Source: Akkermansiaceae bacterium UBA5689
Lineage (GTDB): Bacteria > Verrucomicrobiota > Verrucomicrobiia > Verrucomicrobiales > Akkermansiaceae
Direction of reading: 5' to 3'
Assembly (NCBI GenBank): GCA_002420305.1
Contig: DIHT01000139.1
Span: 1-15,249 of the forward strand
Length of the DNA: 15,249 bases
In this document: positions 1-7,999 of the stretch, one piece after another
How the letters are laid out: each line of letters starts with the position of its first letter
Numbering within the stretch: the first letter of the stretch is position 1
The notes under the pieces: model-generated
What the model was told of the DNA's origin: nothing
Databases searched by the model: none
The model's input: only the letters and a program-made list of their open reading frames with translations
Translations under genes and position numbers: made by a program

Positions 1-797
1 TGTTAAGGAGCATTTGCGATGCGCTGGTTGCAAGGGGAATTGAGCCGGTGCTTGAAAAGGAGAGCGCGGAACTCATTGGGACGCCTGGCCTCGAGCGAGC
101 ATGGGAAGGGGCGGAAATGGTCATATCGCTCGGGGGGGATGGCACTTTTCTCAATACGGTGCATAAGATGGGCAACTGCGATGTTCCTGTCGCGGGGGTA
201 AATATAGGGACATTGGGTTTTCTCACTGCCTGCACGGCTGCTGACGTTGAAGAGTTTGCTGCTGTTATAGCAAAGCGGAAGCACGCGGTTGTCATGCGAG
301 CCGTGTTGCAGGTTTCCATGACGGATGAAACGGGGAAGGATCATGTCTTCATGGCGCTCAATGAAGTGGTGCTGATGCGCGGCGGAACCGGACGATTGAT
401 ATCGCTGGAGGCCCGGGTGAATGGAGAGCTCCTCAATCGCTATCGCGCCGATGGGCTCATTGTCGCGACCCCCACCGGTTCGACGGCCTACTCTCTCGCT
501 GCTGGGGGGCCGCTCATCGACGAGCAGGCAGGAGTTTTGGTAATCACGCCGATCTGCCCCCACAGTCTGAGTGATCGCTCTCTCGTGCTTGGCGATAGCT
601 CGGTGATCGAACTAGAGGCGATTCAGCCTCATTCTGATTCGATACTTTTTACTGTCGATGGACGAGATGTCCTTCAATTAGAAAAATCGAGTGTGGTGCG
701 GGTCGAGAGAGCGGCTTCACCACTAAAGATTGTGAGGCTCCCTCATCACAGTTTTTACGAGACCTTACGAGGGAAGCTTGGGTGGTCAGGCGGCTAG
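1..797 (+). CDS. nadK: NAD kinase (5' end outside window)
   Basis: Phosphorylates NAD to NADP in the cytoplasm. The frame is open from the left edge with no stop. The 264 visible codons (from position 3) begin in the middle of the N-terminal helix, so roughly 15-30 residues and the true start lie upstream; the GTG at 48 is an internal codon, not the start. Seen in order: the GGDGT nucleotide-binding motif at 132-146, the ALNEV motif near 354-368, and the block RADGLIVATPTGSTAYSLAA followed by GGPLI, which is the signature of the ATP-NAD kinase C-terminal fold. The product ends normally at a TAG at 795-797. The next gene, an aminopeptidase, starts 34 bases further on the same strand, so the two may be cotranscribed. 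No break or frameshift is seen. The family assignment is very secure; the symbol nadK (also ppnK) is by motif. Confidence 0.95.
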   Translation, partial: LRSICDALVARGIEPVLEKESAELIGTPGLERAWEGAEMVISLGGDGTFLNTVHKMGNCDVPVAGVNIGTLGFLTACTAADVEEFAAVIAKRKHAVVMRAVLQVSMTDETGKDHVFMALNEVVLMRGGTGRLISLEARVNGELLNRYRADGLIVATPTGSTAYSLAAGGPLIDEQAGVLVITPICPHSLSDRSLVLGDSSVIELEAIQPHSDSILFTVDGRDVLQLEKSSVVRVERAASPLKIVRLPHHSFYETLRGKLGWSGG

Positions 798-820
798 ACA
801 GCGGGCCTGCTTCCGAGTAG

Positions 821-831
821 AAGAGGAGAGG
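821..831 (+). promoter_or_regulatory. Ribosome binding site of the aminopeptidase gene
   Basis: A purine-only stretch AAGAGGAGAGG sits directly before the ATG at 832. It is the clearest Shine-Dalgarno sequence in the window and decides the start against an in-frame TTG at 778, which would overlap the NAD kinase gene by 20 bases and has no such site. Confidence 0.7.
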
Positions 832-2124
832 ATGAGATACGAGCAGATTGATAGTAGCCTTTTCGCGCAGAATCGCGCGCGGTTGTCTGAGTTGATGGAG
901 CCCGGAGCAATGGCAATAATTCATGCCAATGACATCCTGCCTACCAATGCGGATGGGGTGCTGCCTTTCGTGCAGAATCGTGACCTGTACTATCTCTCGG
1001 GAGTCGACCAGGAGGAATCAGTTGTGATTCTATTTCCAGATGCAGCCGAGGAGAGAGACCGTGAGATGCTCTTTGTGAGGGAAACCAGTGAGCTAATTTC
1101 GATCTGGGAGGGTGAGAAATTGACGAAGGCGCAGGCGTCCGAAGTTTCCGGGGTCAAGCAAGTGAATTGGGTCAGTAGTTTTGATGCTCACTTCCATCGC
1201 CTGATGCCTCAGGCCAAAGCAGTATATCTATCCACCAACGAGCACTTGCGGGCGGAGATCGTAGTTGAAACGCGTAATGCCCGATTTATCAAAGAGTGTA
1301 GAGAGCGTTACCCTCTGCATGACTATAAGCGACTTGCTCCGCTGATGGATCAGCTGCGAGTCATTAAGGATAGAGTAGAACTAGTTCAGTTGCAGAAGGC
1401 GATCGACCTGACGGAAAGCGGATTCCGTCGAGTTCTTGAGTTTATCGAACCAGGAGTAGGGGAGTGGGAGATTGAAGCTGAGTATCTCCATGAGTTTGTT
1501 CGAAAACGCTCAAGGGGATTTGCTTATCCCCCCATAATTGGTGCGGGAAAAAATGCATGCGTTCTTCACTATCTCGAGAATAATGCCGTGTGTAACGATG
1601 GGGAGATGGTCCTCATGGACGTTGGTGCCGAGTGGGCAAACTGGAATGCCGACATGACTCGAACTGTCCCGGTAAATGGTCGATTCACCGACCGTCAGCG
1701 AGATGTTTATAACTCAGTCCTCTCTGTACAGCGTGGATCCATGGATTTTCTTCGACCTGGGGTTACCCAGCAGGAATGGCGAGATCATACGATCGACTTA
1801 ATGGAGATTGAGTTGATCAAGCTTGGCCTCATTGATGCCGAAGAGGCTAAGAGGCAAGATTCTCGCGACCGTCCTCTCGTGAAGAAATATTACATGCACG
1901 GGATCGGTCACCACTTGGGCCTCGATGTCCATGACGTCGGAAATGCCTACGAACCTGTGAGGGAGGGAATGGTGTTTACGGTAGAGCCGGGGATTTACAT
2001 AAGGGAAGAAAACCTCGGCGTCCGGCTTGAGGACGATATCCTTATTGGTAAGGACAAAAATATAAATATGTTCTCCAAGTTCCCCATTGAGGTGGAGGAG
2101 ATCGAGGATGCAATGAATTCGTAA
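832..2124 (+). CDS. pepP: Xaa-Pro aminopeptidase (M24B family)
   Basis: Cytoplasmic dinuclear-metal peptidase that removes an N-terminal residue preceding proline. The protein has 430 aa, close to the family's usual 430-440. An N-terminal aminopeptidase P domain (about 1-135) precedes the creatinase-like catalytic domain (about 175-425). All five metal ligands are in place: Asp263 (MDVGAE), Asp274 (NADMTR, the standard spacing of 11), His360 (GIGHHLGLDVHD), Glu385 (TVEPGIYI) and Glu400 (RLEDDI). The further His in LDVHDVG is also present. The ATG at 832 was chosen because of its strong ribosome binding site and because the domain begins right after it. The gene follows nadK by 34 bases and is convergent with the aminotransferase gene, whose stop lies 54 bases away. 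I see no T-rich hairpin terminator in that gap. Function as a PepP-type enzyme is secure; exact substrate range is not. Confidence 0.93.
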   Translation: MRYEQIDSSLFAQNRARLSELMEPGAMAIIHANDILPTNADGVLPFVQNRDLYYLSGVDQEESVVILFPDAAEERDREMLFVRETSELISIWEGEKLTKAQASEVSGVKQVNWVSSFDAHFHRLMPQAKAVYLSTNEHLRAEIVVETRNARFIKECRERYPLHDYKRLAPLMDQLRVIKDRVELVQLQKAIDLTESGFRRVLEFIEPGVGEWEIEAEYLHEFVRKRSRGFAYPPIIGAGKNACVLHYLENNAVCNDGEMVLMDVGAEWANWNADMTRTVPVNGRFTDRQRDVYNSVLSVQRGSMDFLRPGVTQQEWRDHTIDLMEIELIKLGLIDAEEAKRQDSRDRPLVKKYYMHGIGHHLGLDVHDVGNAYEPVREGMVFTVEPGIYIREENLGVRLEDDILIGKDKNINMFSKFPIEVEEIEDAMNS

Positions 2125-2178
2125 ACCCTCCCGGAGGCCGGTGGCTGAGAAGGCTGGAGCTCTCTGGTGACCCTCTCC

Positions 2179-3258
2179 CTAGGTGAACTCAGGAAGAACC
2201 TCGCTCAGTGCGCGAAGGAGCTCGTCCATCGTCGAAAGAGTCTCGTTACCCATATTGCTGATGCGGAATGTCTTACCCTTGATTTTCCCGTAACCGCCAT
2301 TAATGAGGAAGTTGTGGCGTTCGCGCACAGCTTTAATGAATCCCGGGACATCGATGCCGCGATTATTCTCTACCGCAGTAAGCGTTTTAGAGCGGAATCC
2401 GTCCGGGGCAAACAATTCGAAGCCGTTTTCCTCCACCCATTTGTGTACTTGAGCGTTGGTTTCGGAGTGCCGCCGGAATCTGTTCTCAAGCCCCTCCTCC
2501 ATGATGGATGACACCATCGAATCCAGCGCATAAAGTAGGCTGATTGATGGGGTTGAAGGCGTATTGTTCTTCTGATGATTTTTCTCGAATTCGAGAAAAT
2601 CGAAATAATAACCACGGTCGTTGGTTGTCTCTGCTCTTTCCAAGGCCCGCTCTGAGACGACAAAGACAGAGAGGCCGGGAGGAAGAGCCATTGCCTTCTG
2701 GACTCCTGCGAGCAAGACATCGACCCCGATCTCGTCAGTTGGAATGGGGAGGGCGCTGAAGGAGCTGACGGTATCGACTACCAGCAAAACATCGTCAAAT
2801 TCATTCACAACCGCTGCGATGTCAGAGAGTGGATTCAGCACCCCTGTTGAAGTTTCATTATGAACAAGAGTAGCAGTGTCGAACCCGCCTTCTGCGAGCT
2901 TGGCTCTCACTGCTTCAGGGTCGATAGGTTGGCCCCACTCGGCTTGAATCTTTTCGGCTTCTTTTCCACAGCGCTGGGATACATCGAACCATTTATCAGA
3001 GAAAGCACCACAACACAGGGTTAAGACTTTTTTCTGAACGAGGTTCCGAATTGCGCCTTCCATGACGCCCCAAGCAGATGACGTCGAAAGGAATACAGGC
3101 CGTTTTGTCCCGGCTATTTCTTGCAGGCCAGGCTGTATGGATGCGTAAAGAGTCTCAAAATCTTTGCCTCGATGCCCAATCATGGGGGAGCACATCGCTT
3201 CATAGGTGGTGGGAGAGATGTCTACAGGTCCGGGAATAAAGAGCTTTGGCTTCGGCAT
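2179..3258 (-). CDS. Class V PLP aminotransferase, alanine/serine--glyoxylate type
   Basis: A fold-type I PLP enzyme of 359 aa. The start region MPKPKLFIPGP and the motif MIGHRGKDF are typical of the alanine--glyoxylate / serine--pyruvate aminotransferase group. Seen: a cofactor-phosphate loop around FLSTSSAWGVMEG, HNETSTG, the cofactor Asp162 (LLVVDT), the Schiff-base Lys188 (AGVQKAMALPPG), and a C-terminal Arg in GKTFRISNMG that in this family holds the substrate carboxylate. The ATG at 3258 was chosen since the family alignment starts there; a TTG at 3339 would add 27 residues and overlap the TPR gene. Neither start has a good ribosome binding site. It is the last gene of the minus-strand run, 67 bases after the TPR gene. 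The donor amino acid cannot be read from sequence: glyoxylate detoxification or glycine/serine exchange are the likeliest roles, and close relatives include phosphoserine and purine-catabolic aminotransferases. Confidence 0.85.
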   Translation of the reverse strand: MPKPKLFIPGPVDISPTTYEAMCSPMIGHRGKDFETLYASIQPGLQEIAGTKRPVFLSTSSAWGVMEGAIRNLVQKKVLTLCCGAFSDKWFDVSQRCGKEAEKIQAEWGQPIDPEAVRAKLAEGGFDTATLVHNETSTGVLNPLSDIAAVVNEFDDVLLVVDTVSSFSALPIPTDEIGVDVLLAGVQKAMALPPGLSVFVVSERALERAETTNDRGYYFDFLEFEKNHQKNNTPSTPSISLLYALDSMVSSIMEEGLENRFRRHSETNAQVHKWVEENGFELFAPDGFRSKTLTAVENNRGIDVPGFIKAVRERHNFLINGGYGKIKGKTFRISNMGNETLSTMDELLRALSEVLPEFT

Positions 3259-3325
3259 TGCGACGAAACTTTGCTCTGGATTTCTGAGCTGTCGAGCGTG
3301 TTTCTGCGAATTTGTGAGTGCAGGT

Positions 3326-5950
3326 TCACTCACCGTCAAAGAGCTGGTGTTCGAGCTCTATTTCAAGGCGCCGTTGTCCGGCCTCATCCCTCCATGGGCT
3401 GGCGCTGTTCTCGACGAGCCGCAGGATTTTAACGGAAGCCGCCCAACGAGGCAGGGCGCCCTTGGAAAGAAGCTCGACGGCAGCAAAAGCACACCGAGAA
3501 AAATAAAACCATTCGCTCGGGTCCTTCCCCTCAGCGAGGTTGTCTCTCTGTACAACACGGTAGTAGGCTTCAAGTGCATCCCGTGATTTCTTGAGGTCCT
3601 CGAAAATCTGACCCTTGAGAAAGAATAGACGGTTACTTAAGCTGTAAGCTGTATCGGGCCGTGAAAGAATGAGGTCGTAGATCTTAAGAGCGGAAGCAAG
3701 GTTGCTGGCCTCGCCGAGTTCCCGATGGGCTTCGGCGGCGAGCATGTGAGCGTCAAGGATGAATGAAGTCTCGGTGTTGAGAAGGCTTGTGAGGGTATCC
3801 AAGGCCTTTTCCGGATGGCGGTTGATCTGGCTTCGAGCCAGAAGGAGTTTGGCATCCCTATAAAAGGAGCCCTTTTTTTCGATAATCGTATTCAGAAATA
3901 CTTCAGCATCAGCGTCCGAATTCTCTCCTCCAACCTTGAGGGCTGACCTTGCGGCATAGAATAGGGCGGTTTCAGAGATTTCAGGGTTTTTAGTGGAGGA
4001 GGCAATATCCTGAAAGCGAGTTTGAGCGTCTAGCATGTCACCATTGTGAAAGTGCGCCTCAGCGATCTTAAAGCGAATGAAAGGTGTCATCCGGCTTGTT
4101 GGATCAGCTTTAAGAAATTGTTTTGAGGCCTTTATAGCTGGTTCCCAGTGCCCTGTGAGGCCGGCGACTTTGAGGTGAAGGTTCAGGTGTCGCAATCTTT
4201 CTCTGGGACTCAGGTTAGCCGCATCAAGCGAAGCGATCTGAATGCCGATCTTATTGAGGGCAGGGGCTTCAGTCGACCCGGTACGCACGACTGCTTCGAG
4301 TAGAGCAAGGCGAGCTTCTGTGCTTCGGTGATGGTCGGGGTGGCGGTCGAGAAAGGTTTGGAGGAGTGCTTCAGCATTGTCTGACTCCAGAGATGCCTCG
4401 TGTAGAGCCCTTTCGAGAAGAAGCGTGACCCGAGCCTCTGAAGAGTCGATGGATTCAAGAAGGCCGCGGAAACTTGTCTTGTCACCCGCCCGCAGCAGAC
4501 TCACCCCAGCATTTACTGCTAAGATGTCACCCTCTCCTGCCGGTAGGGACCGATGGGCCCGCAGGAATGCTGATGCTGCCGAGTTGAAATTCTCACCTTC
4601 AAAATAGAGCAGCGCTAGCAGGCGTGCCGATTCTTGACGTATGGCGGGCACCCCGGATAATGCTTCAATTCTTGTGAGGGTGCTGATGGCGCTCTCCTTT
4701 TTTCGGTCGGCGATTTGAAGTTTGGCCATTTCAAGGATGGCGCGATCCCAAAAAGGATGGCGGGGCATGTTGGCCATCATCCAGCTAAGCCTCTCCTTGG
4801 CCTGCTCGTTGGAGTCACTGGTGTTTTTCTGTGCGAGAGAGATGGCGTGGTAGAAGAGAGCATACCCAGTTCTGGTTTCGGTGCCTGGCGAGATAATAAC
4901 TTCGCCTCCGGGACGGGATTCATCGGGCTGGGAACTCGGTGTGAAGTCGGCCCATCTGCTTAGTTGTTCCGTTAAGCGCTTCCTGAGGGGGGTGGTTGAG
5001 GCCTCTCCATGGAGCCGGTGGAAAGAGATCTCCAGAAGAGGGCTTCTAGGCTGTGTGTCGATGAGGCGAACAAGGGCAGTGAAGGCTTCTTCCGGCTGTC
5101 CGGTTGAGCTTAAGCACTCGGCTAGAAAGACCTGAGCACTATGTCGTATTAACGGTTGAATGGGATTTGTATCCTCGATAATCCTGCGCAGAGGGGCAAT
5201 GGCGTCCAGCTTGTTGCCCAGGGCGGCAAGGCGTGCCCGCAGGTAACTGACATGCACTTGCTGCTGGGGATTGGAGGGCTGGATGTTATCAAGCGTTTGC
5301 TCTGCCTCGGATGTCCTGTTGTTTGCTATAAGTATCGTGGCACGCAAGAGGGCGGCATCCTGTGACAGCTGAGTCTCATTTTCTTTGTCGAAGACTTTTT
5401 CCAGAAGTGCGTTAGCCCGGTCGGAATGGCCAAGAGCTGATAGGATATGCGCTCGCGAAAGAGAGCTCTGATCTCGAAGCTTTTTATCGCCGGTGTCTTC
5501 CAGTTGTTCGAAGAGCGTTGTGGCCTCGGTGAGTTTTCCCAGGAGGATATAGGCGTGCGCTGACCAGAAAGTGGCCGAGGGATCTTTTTGGGAGAGAGGC
5601 TCCTCCAAGTAGTTCAAAGCCGCATTTGCGTGATCTTCTCTCGCATTGTGGTGTTGCTGTAGCCGGCCGGTTCGAACAAGCGCCTCAGCCAGCTTGATGC
5701 TGATCCTCATCTGGGCCTGAGGATCATCCTTGAATTCCAATAAGGATGACTCAAGTGGAGCGATCGCTAGATCGGGGAGGTGCTTCCCGAGGGCGGTGAC
5801 CCCCTTGATGAACAAAGCGCTCTTATCTGGTGTATTAGGCTCCTGACCCGGCAGCGAGGGGGCCAACACTGCTAATCCAATGAAAGGAATTAATACACGG
5901 AACACGGATGGACGATAGCAGGTTGGAGGCCAAATGCCAGATTGGATCAC
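3326..5950 (-). CDS. Secreted TPR-repeat protein, function unknown
   Basis: The product has 874 aa. A hydrophobic core at about 19-33 (VLIPFIGLAVLAPSL) after Arg14 and Arg18 looks like a signal peptide, so it is probably periplasmic or anchored outside. The rest is almost all helical tetratricopeptide-like repeats, for example at about 126-150, 165-190, 272-295, 625-650 and 773-805, with the usual small/large residue pattern (A-x-x-L-G...A...L). No enzymatic motif or C-terminal membrane segment is seen. Such long TPR proteins usually act as scaffolds, often in envelope assembly, but no partner is identifiable here. The GTG start at 5950 overlaps the upp stop by four bases (GTGA), which suggests translational coupling. 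A second GTG at 5905 would give a shorter, equally good signal peptide; neither has a ribosome binding site. I do not recognise a named gene. Confidence 0.8.
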   Translation of the reverse strand: MIQSGIWPPTCYRPSVFRVLIPFIGLAVLAPSLPGQEPNTPDKSALFIKGVTALGKHLPDLAIAPLESSLLEFKDDPQAQMRISIKLAEALVRTGRLQQHHNAREDHANAALNYLEEPLSQKDPSATFWSAHAYILLGKLTEATTLFEQLEDTGDKKLRDQSSLSRAHILSALGHSDRANALLEKVFDKENETQLSQDAALLRATILIANNRTSEAEQTLDNIQPSNPQQQVHVSYLRARLAALGNKLDAIAPLRRIIEDTNPIQPLIRHSAQVFLAECLSSTGQPEEAFTALVRLIDTQPRSPLLEISFHRLHGEASTTPLRKRLTEQLSRWADFTPSSQPDESRPGGEVIISPGTETRTGYALFYHAISLAQKNTSDSNEQAKERLSWMMANMPRHPFWDRAILEMAKLQIADRKKESAISTLTRIEALSGVPAIRQESARLLALLYFEGENFNSAASAFLRAHRSLPAGEGDILAVNAGVSLLRAGDKTSFRGLLESIDSSEARVTLLLERALHEASLESDNAEALLQTFLDRHPDHHRSTEARLALLEAVVRTGSTEAPALNKIGIQIASLDAANLSPRERLRHLNLHLKVAGLTGHWEPAIKASKQFLKADPTSRMTPFIRFKIAEAHFHNGDMLDAQTRFQDIASSTKNPEISETALFYAARSALKVGGENSDADAEVFLNTIIEKKGSFYRDAKLLLARSQINRHPEKALDTLTSLLNTETSFILDAHMLAAEAHRELGEASNLASALKIYDLILSRPDTAYSLSNRLFFLKGQIFEDLKKSRDALEAYYRVVQRDNLAEGKDPSEWFYFSRCAFAAVELLSKGALPRWAASVKILRLVENSASPWRDEAGQRRLEIELEHQLFDGE

Positions 5951-6564
5951 GTTGTTCCAAACGATCGGTCTCCCGCATCTCCAAGGCCCGGGCAGATATA
6001 CCCATTTTCGTCTAAACAGCGATCTATAGCTGCTGTGGTGATAGCAAGGTCCGGGTGTGCTGAATGCAGAGCCTCAAGTCCCTCCGGGGCTGCTATGACA
6101 CAGGCAAAGGAGAGCTGCTTCGCGCCCTGCTCCTTTAGAATTCGAACGGCCTCAATTGCGGTGCCGCCTGTCGCGAGCATCGGATCCAGAACGATGGTAT
6201 TGGAATTCGCGAAATCCACCGATGGATTTGGGTAATATACTTCGGGTTTCAGCGTAGAATCGTCCCTGCGTATACCTATGTGAGCGACGGTTGCATTAGG
6301 GATCGCGGTGAGAAACCCCTCAGCAAGAGCCAGTCCTGCCCGTAGTATAGGGGAAAGGACCACGGGCATTGTGATACGCCGTCCGTCCGTCTCTTCAATG
6401 GGAGTTTCTACCAAACACGGGGTGGTTGCTAGGCTTGCGGTTACTTCCGGCACCATAAGGGTGGCAATGTTATGAAGGATGGATCGAAATTCTTGAGAGC
6501 TCGAATCCTTGCTCCGGAGGCGCGTCAGCCGGTCTGCGATAAGAGGATGTTCCAGGGTGGTCAT
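5947..6564 (-). CDS. upp: Uracil phosphoribosyltransferase
   Basis: Pyrimidine salvage: uracil plus PRPP gives UMP and diphosphate, in the cytoplasm. The product is 205 aa, close to the roughly 208 usual for the family. The PRPP-binding loop is intact as LDPMLATGGTA (about 126-136). The active-site segment PILRAGLALAEG (about 72-83), AAPEGLEALHSAHPD, and the C-terminal uracil-binding end GYICPGLGDAGDRSFGT are all present. The ATG at 6564 is preceded by AGGA at a good distance. It lies 27 bases after the response regulator stop and its own stop overlaps the start of the TPR gene, so the three are probably one transcript. Two other nucleotide genes, purA and carA, lie upstream in the same direction. 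Nothing is missing; the call is very secure. Confidence 0.96.
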   Translation of the reverse strand: MTTLEHPLIADRLTRLRSKDSSSQEFRSILHNIATLMVPEVTASLATTPCLVETPIEETDGRRITMPVVLSPILRAGLALAEGFLTAIPNATVAHIGIRRDDSTLKPEVYYPNPSVDFANSNTIVLDPMLATGGTAIEAVRILKEQGAKQLSFACVIAAPEGLEALHSAHPDLAITTAAIDRCLDENGYICPGLGDAGDRSFGTT

Positions 6565-6569
6565 TCTGA

Positions 6570-6573
6570 TCCT
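6570..6573 (-). promoter_or_regulatory. Ribosome binding site of upp
   Basis: AGGA on the minus strand, five bases before the ATG at 6564. It is one of only two well-placed Shine-Dalgarno matches in the window. Confidence 0.5.
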
Positions 6574-6591
6574 GTGGGAGGCTGTAGGGTT

Positions 6592-7974
6592 TCAGTTGCC
6601 GAGATGCTCCCGTAATTCAGACTGCGTAATTCCCAGCTGCTGTGCGGTTTCCTTCAGGTTGTTTCCGCTTTGATCGAAGACCTTCCTGCATATTTCGCTG
6701 ACGAGATGCTGGAGGAGGCTCTCACCCGACTCTGGTGTGGATAATAGAAGGGTGTCGAGTGCCGAGCTAATCTTCTGAGGTAGAGAAAATGGGCTGCGGG
6801 CAAATGGAATATCCTCAGGGAGAAGGAGGTCGGTAGTGCACAGCGCGCAAGCCCGGGCAATAGTGTTCTCAAGCTCTCTGACGTTGCCGGGCCAATGGTG
6901 CCTCTGCAGAGTTTCGATGGCTTCTCCGGTCAGGCGCATGCGAGCCATGCCTTGCTTTAGGGCCAGACGCTGCAAGAAGAACTCGGCAAGGAGGGGGATG
7001 TCTTCCGGGCGTTCGCGAAGGGGGGGGAGCGTAATCTCAACGACATTGAGCCGGTAGTAGAGGTCTTCCCTGAACTCCCCCTTGGAAACCTCGGCAGCAA
7101 GATCCTTGTTGGTGGCGGCAACAATTCTAACATCACTTTTCAGGGTTTCGTTACTACCCACTCTTGAGAATGTGCCCTCTTGCAGCACTCTCAGAAGTTT
7201 GACTTGTACTGCTCCGGGCATATCTCCAATTTCATCCAGGAACAGGGTGCCACCATCGCACTGCTCGAAGCGGCCCGCGCGACGAGCGAATGCTCCCGTG
7301 AAGGAACCCTTTTCATGACCGAAGAGTTCGCTCTCGAGGAGGTTTTCAGGAATCGCGCCGCAATTGATAGCAACCATTTCAGATTTACGCCTCGGGCTGT
7401 ATTCGTGGAGAGCTCGCGCGACCAGCTCTTTTCCGGTCCCGCTCTCACCGGTAATTAATGCGGGGGCATCAGTCTGGGATATGCGACCCACGATCTTGAA
7501 AACTTCCTGCAGGGGCCTAGAAACCCCGATCATCTGCACCGGGCCCTCGGCATCTGGTACGGAGGGCATGCTGTCATTCGCCTGCTTACGCTGCTCAATA
7601 TTCTGAAGAGCAGCCTCAACTACCGGGCGAAGTTCAAATGAGAGTGACTCCTTGCGCAGCACGTCGAGGGCGCCGCGTCGTGTCGCTTCGATAATTTGGG
7701 AGGTGGAGGGGAATCCAGCAGTCAGGACAACCACCGCATTGGTGTTCTTTGCGCGTAGCCGGGAAAGCAGCTCGAGGCCATCAAAAGGTTGTAACTGAAT
7801 GTCGGCGATTACGAGGTCGATCGAAGTCTTGCCTACAACCTTGATTGCGCTCTCTCCGTTGTCACATCGCAGGATTCGTAACCCCTCTGCCTCGAGGTGT
7901 TTAGTTGCCCAGTTAAGGAAATCTAAGTCCTCGTCTACAAGAAGAATGGTCTGCTCGGTGGTGCCTAGAGCCAT
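6592..7974 (-). CDS. Sigma-54-dependent response regulator (NtrC type)
   Basis: Transcription activator of 460 aa that should couple phosphorylation to ATP-driven opening of sigma-54 promoters. Order of domains: receiver (about 8-125) with the acidic pair DED at 14-16, phospho-acceptor Asp58 (VIADIQ), Thr85 and Lys108; AAA+ domain (about 148-385) with Walker A GESGTGKE (176-183), the sigma-54 contact loop as GSFTGA, Walker B GGTLFLDEIGD (241-251) and the arginine region FREDLYYRLN; then a Fis-type helix-turn-helix at the C-terminus (about 433-458, NNLKETAQQLGITQSELREHL). The ATG at 7974 was preferred because the receiver begins just after it and it leaves a 25-base gap to uppS; an ATG at 8034 would add 20 unrelated residues and overlap uppS by 35 bases. 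No histidine kinase gene is in the window, so partner and targets are unknown. After Lys108 the usual Pro is Glu. Confidence 0.92.
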   Translation of the reverse strand: MALGTTEQTILLVDEDLDFLNWATKHLEAEGLRILRCDNGESAIKVVGKTSIDLVIADIQLQPFDGLELLSRLRAKNTNAVVVLTAGFPSTSQIIEATRRGALDVLRKESLSFELRPVVEAALQNIEQRKQANDSMPSVPDAEGPVQMIGVSRPLQEVFKIVGRISQTDAPALITGESGTGKELVARALHEYSPRRKSEMVAINCGAIPENLLESELFGHEKGSFTGAFARRAGRFEQCDGGTLFLDEIGDMPGAVQVKLLRVLQEGTFSRVGSNETLKSDVRIVAATNKDLAAEVSKGEFREDLYYRLNVVEITLPPLRERPEDIPLLAEFFLQRLALKQGMARMRLTGEAIETLQRHHWPGNVRELENTIARACALCTTDLLLPEDIPFARSPFSLPQKISSALDTLLLSTPESGESLLQHLVSEICRKVFDQSGNNLKETAQQLGITQSELREHLGN

Positions 7975-7999
7975 GGGGATATTGTCCAAGCATTCGATG

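Noticed and set aside
2125..2178. Possible bidirectional terminator between the convergent aminopeptidase and aminotransferase genes.
   Set aside because: Short GC-rich pairings exist (CCTC/GGAG type), but no stable stem followed by T-rich sequence on either strand.
3246..3262. GG-N10-GC pattern resembling a sigma-54 promoter on the + strand.
   Set aside because: It lies at the start of the minus-strand aminotransferase gene with no gene to serve on the + strand, and matches the consensus only at the GG and GC.
7020..7027. Run of eight G (C on the coding strand) in the response regulator gene; also seven G at 132-138 in nadK.
   Set aside because: Both encode conserved protein motifs (LPPLRER and GGDGT) in intact frames; no sign of phase variation.
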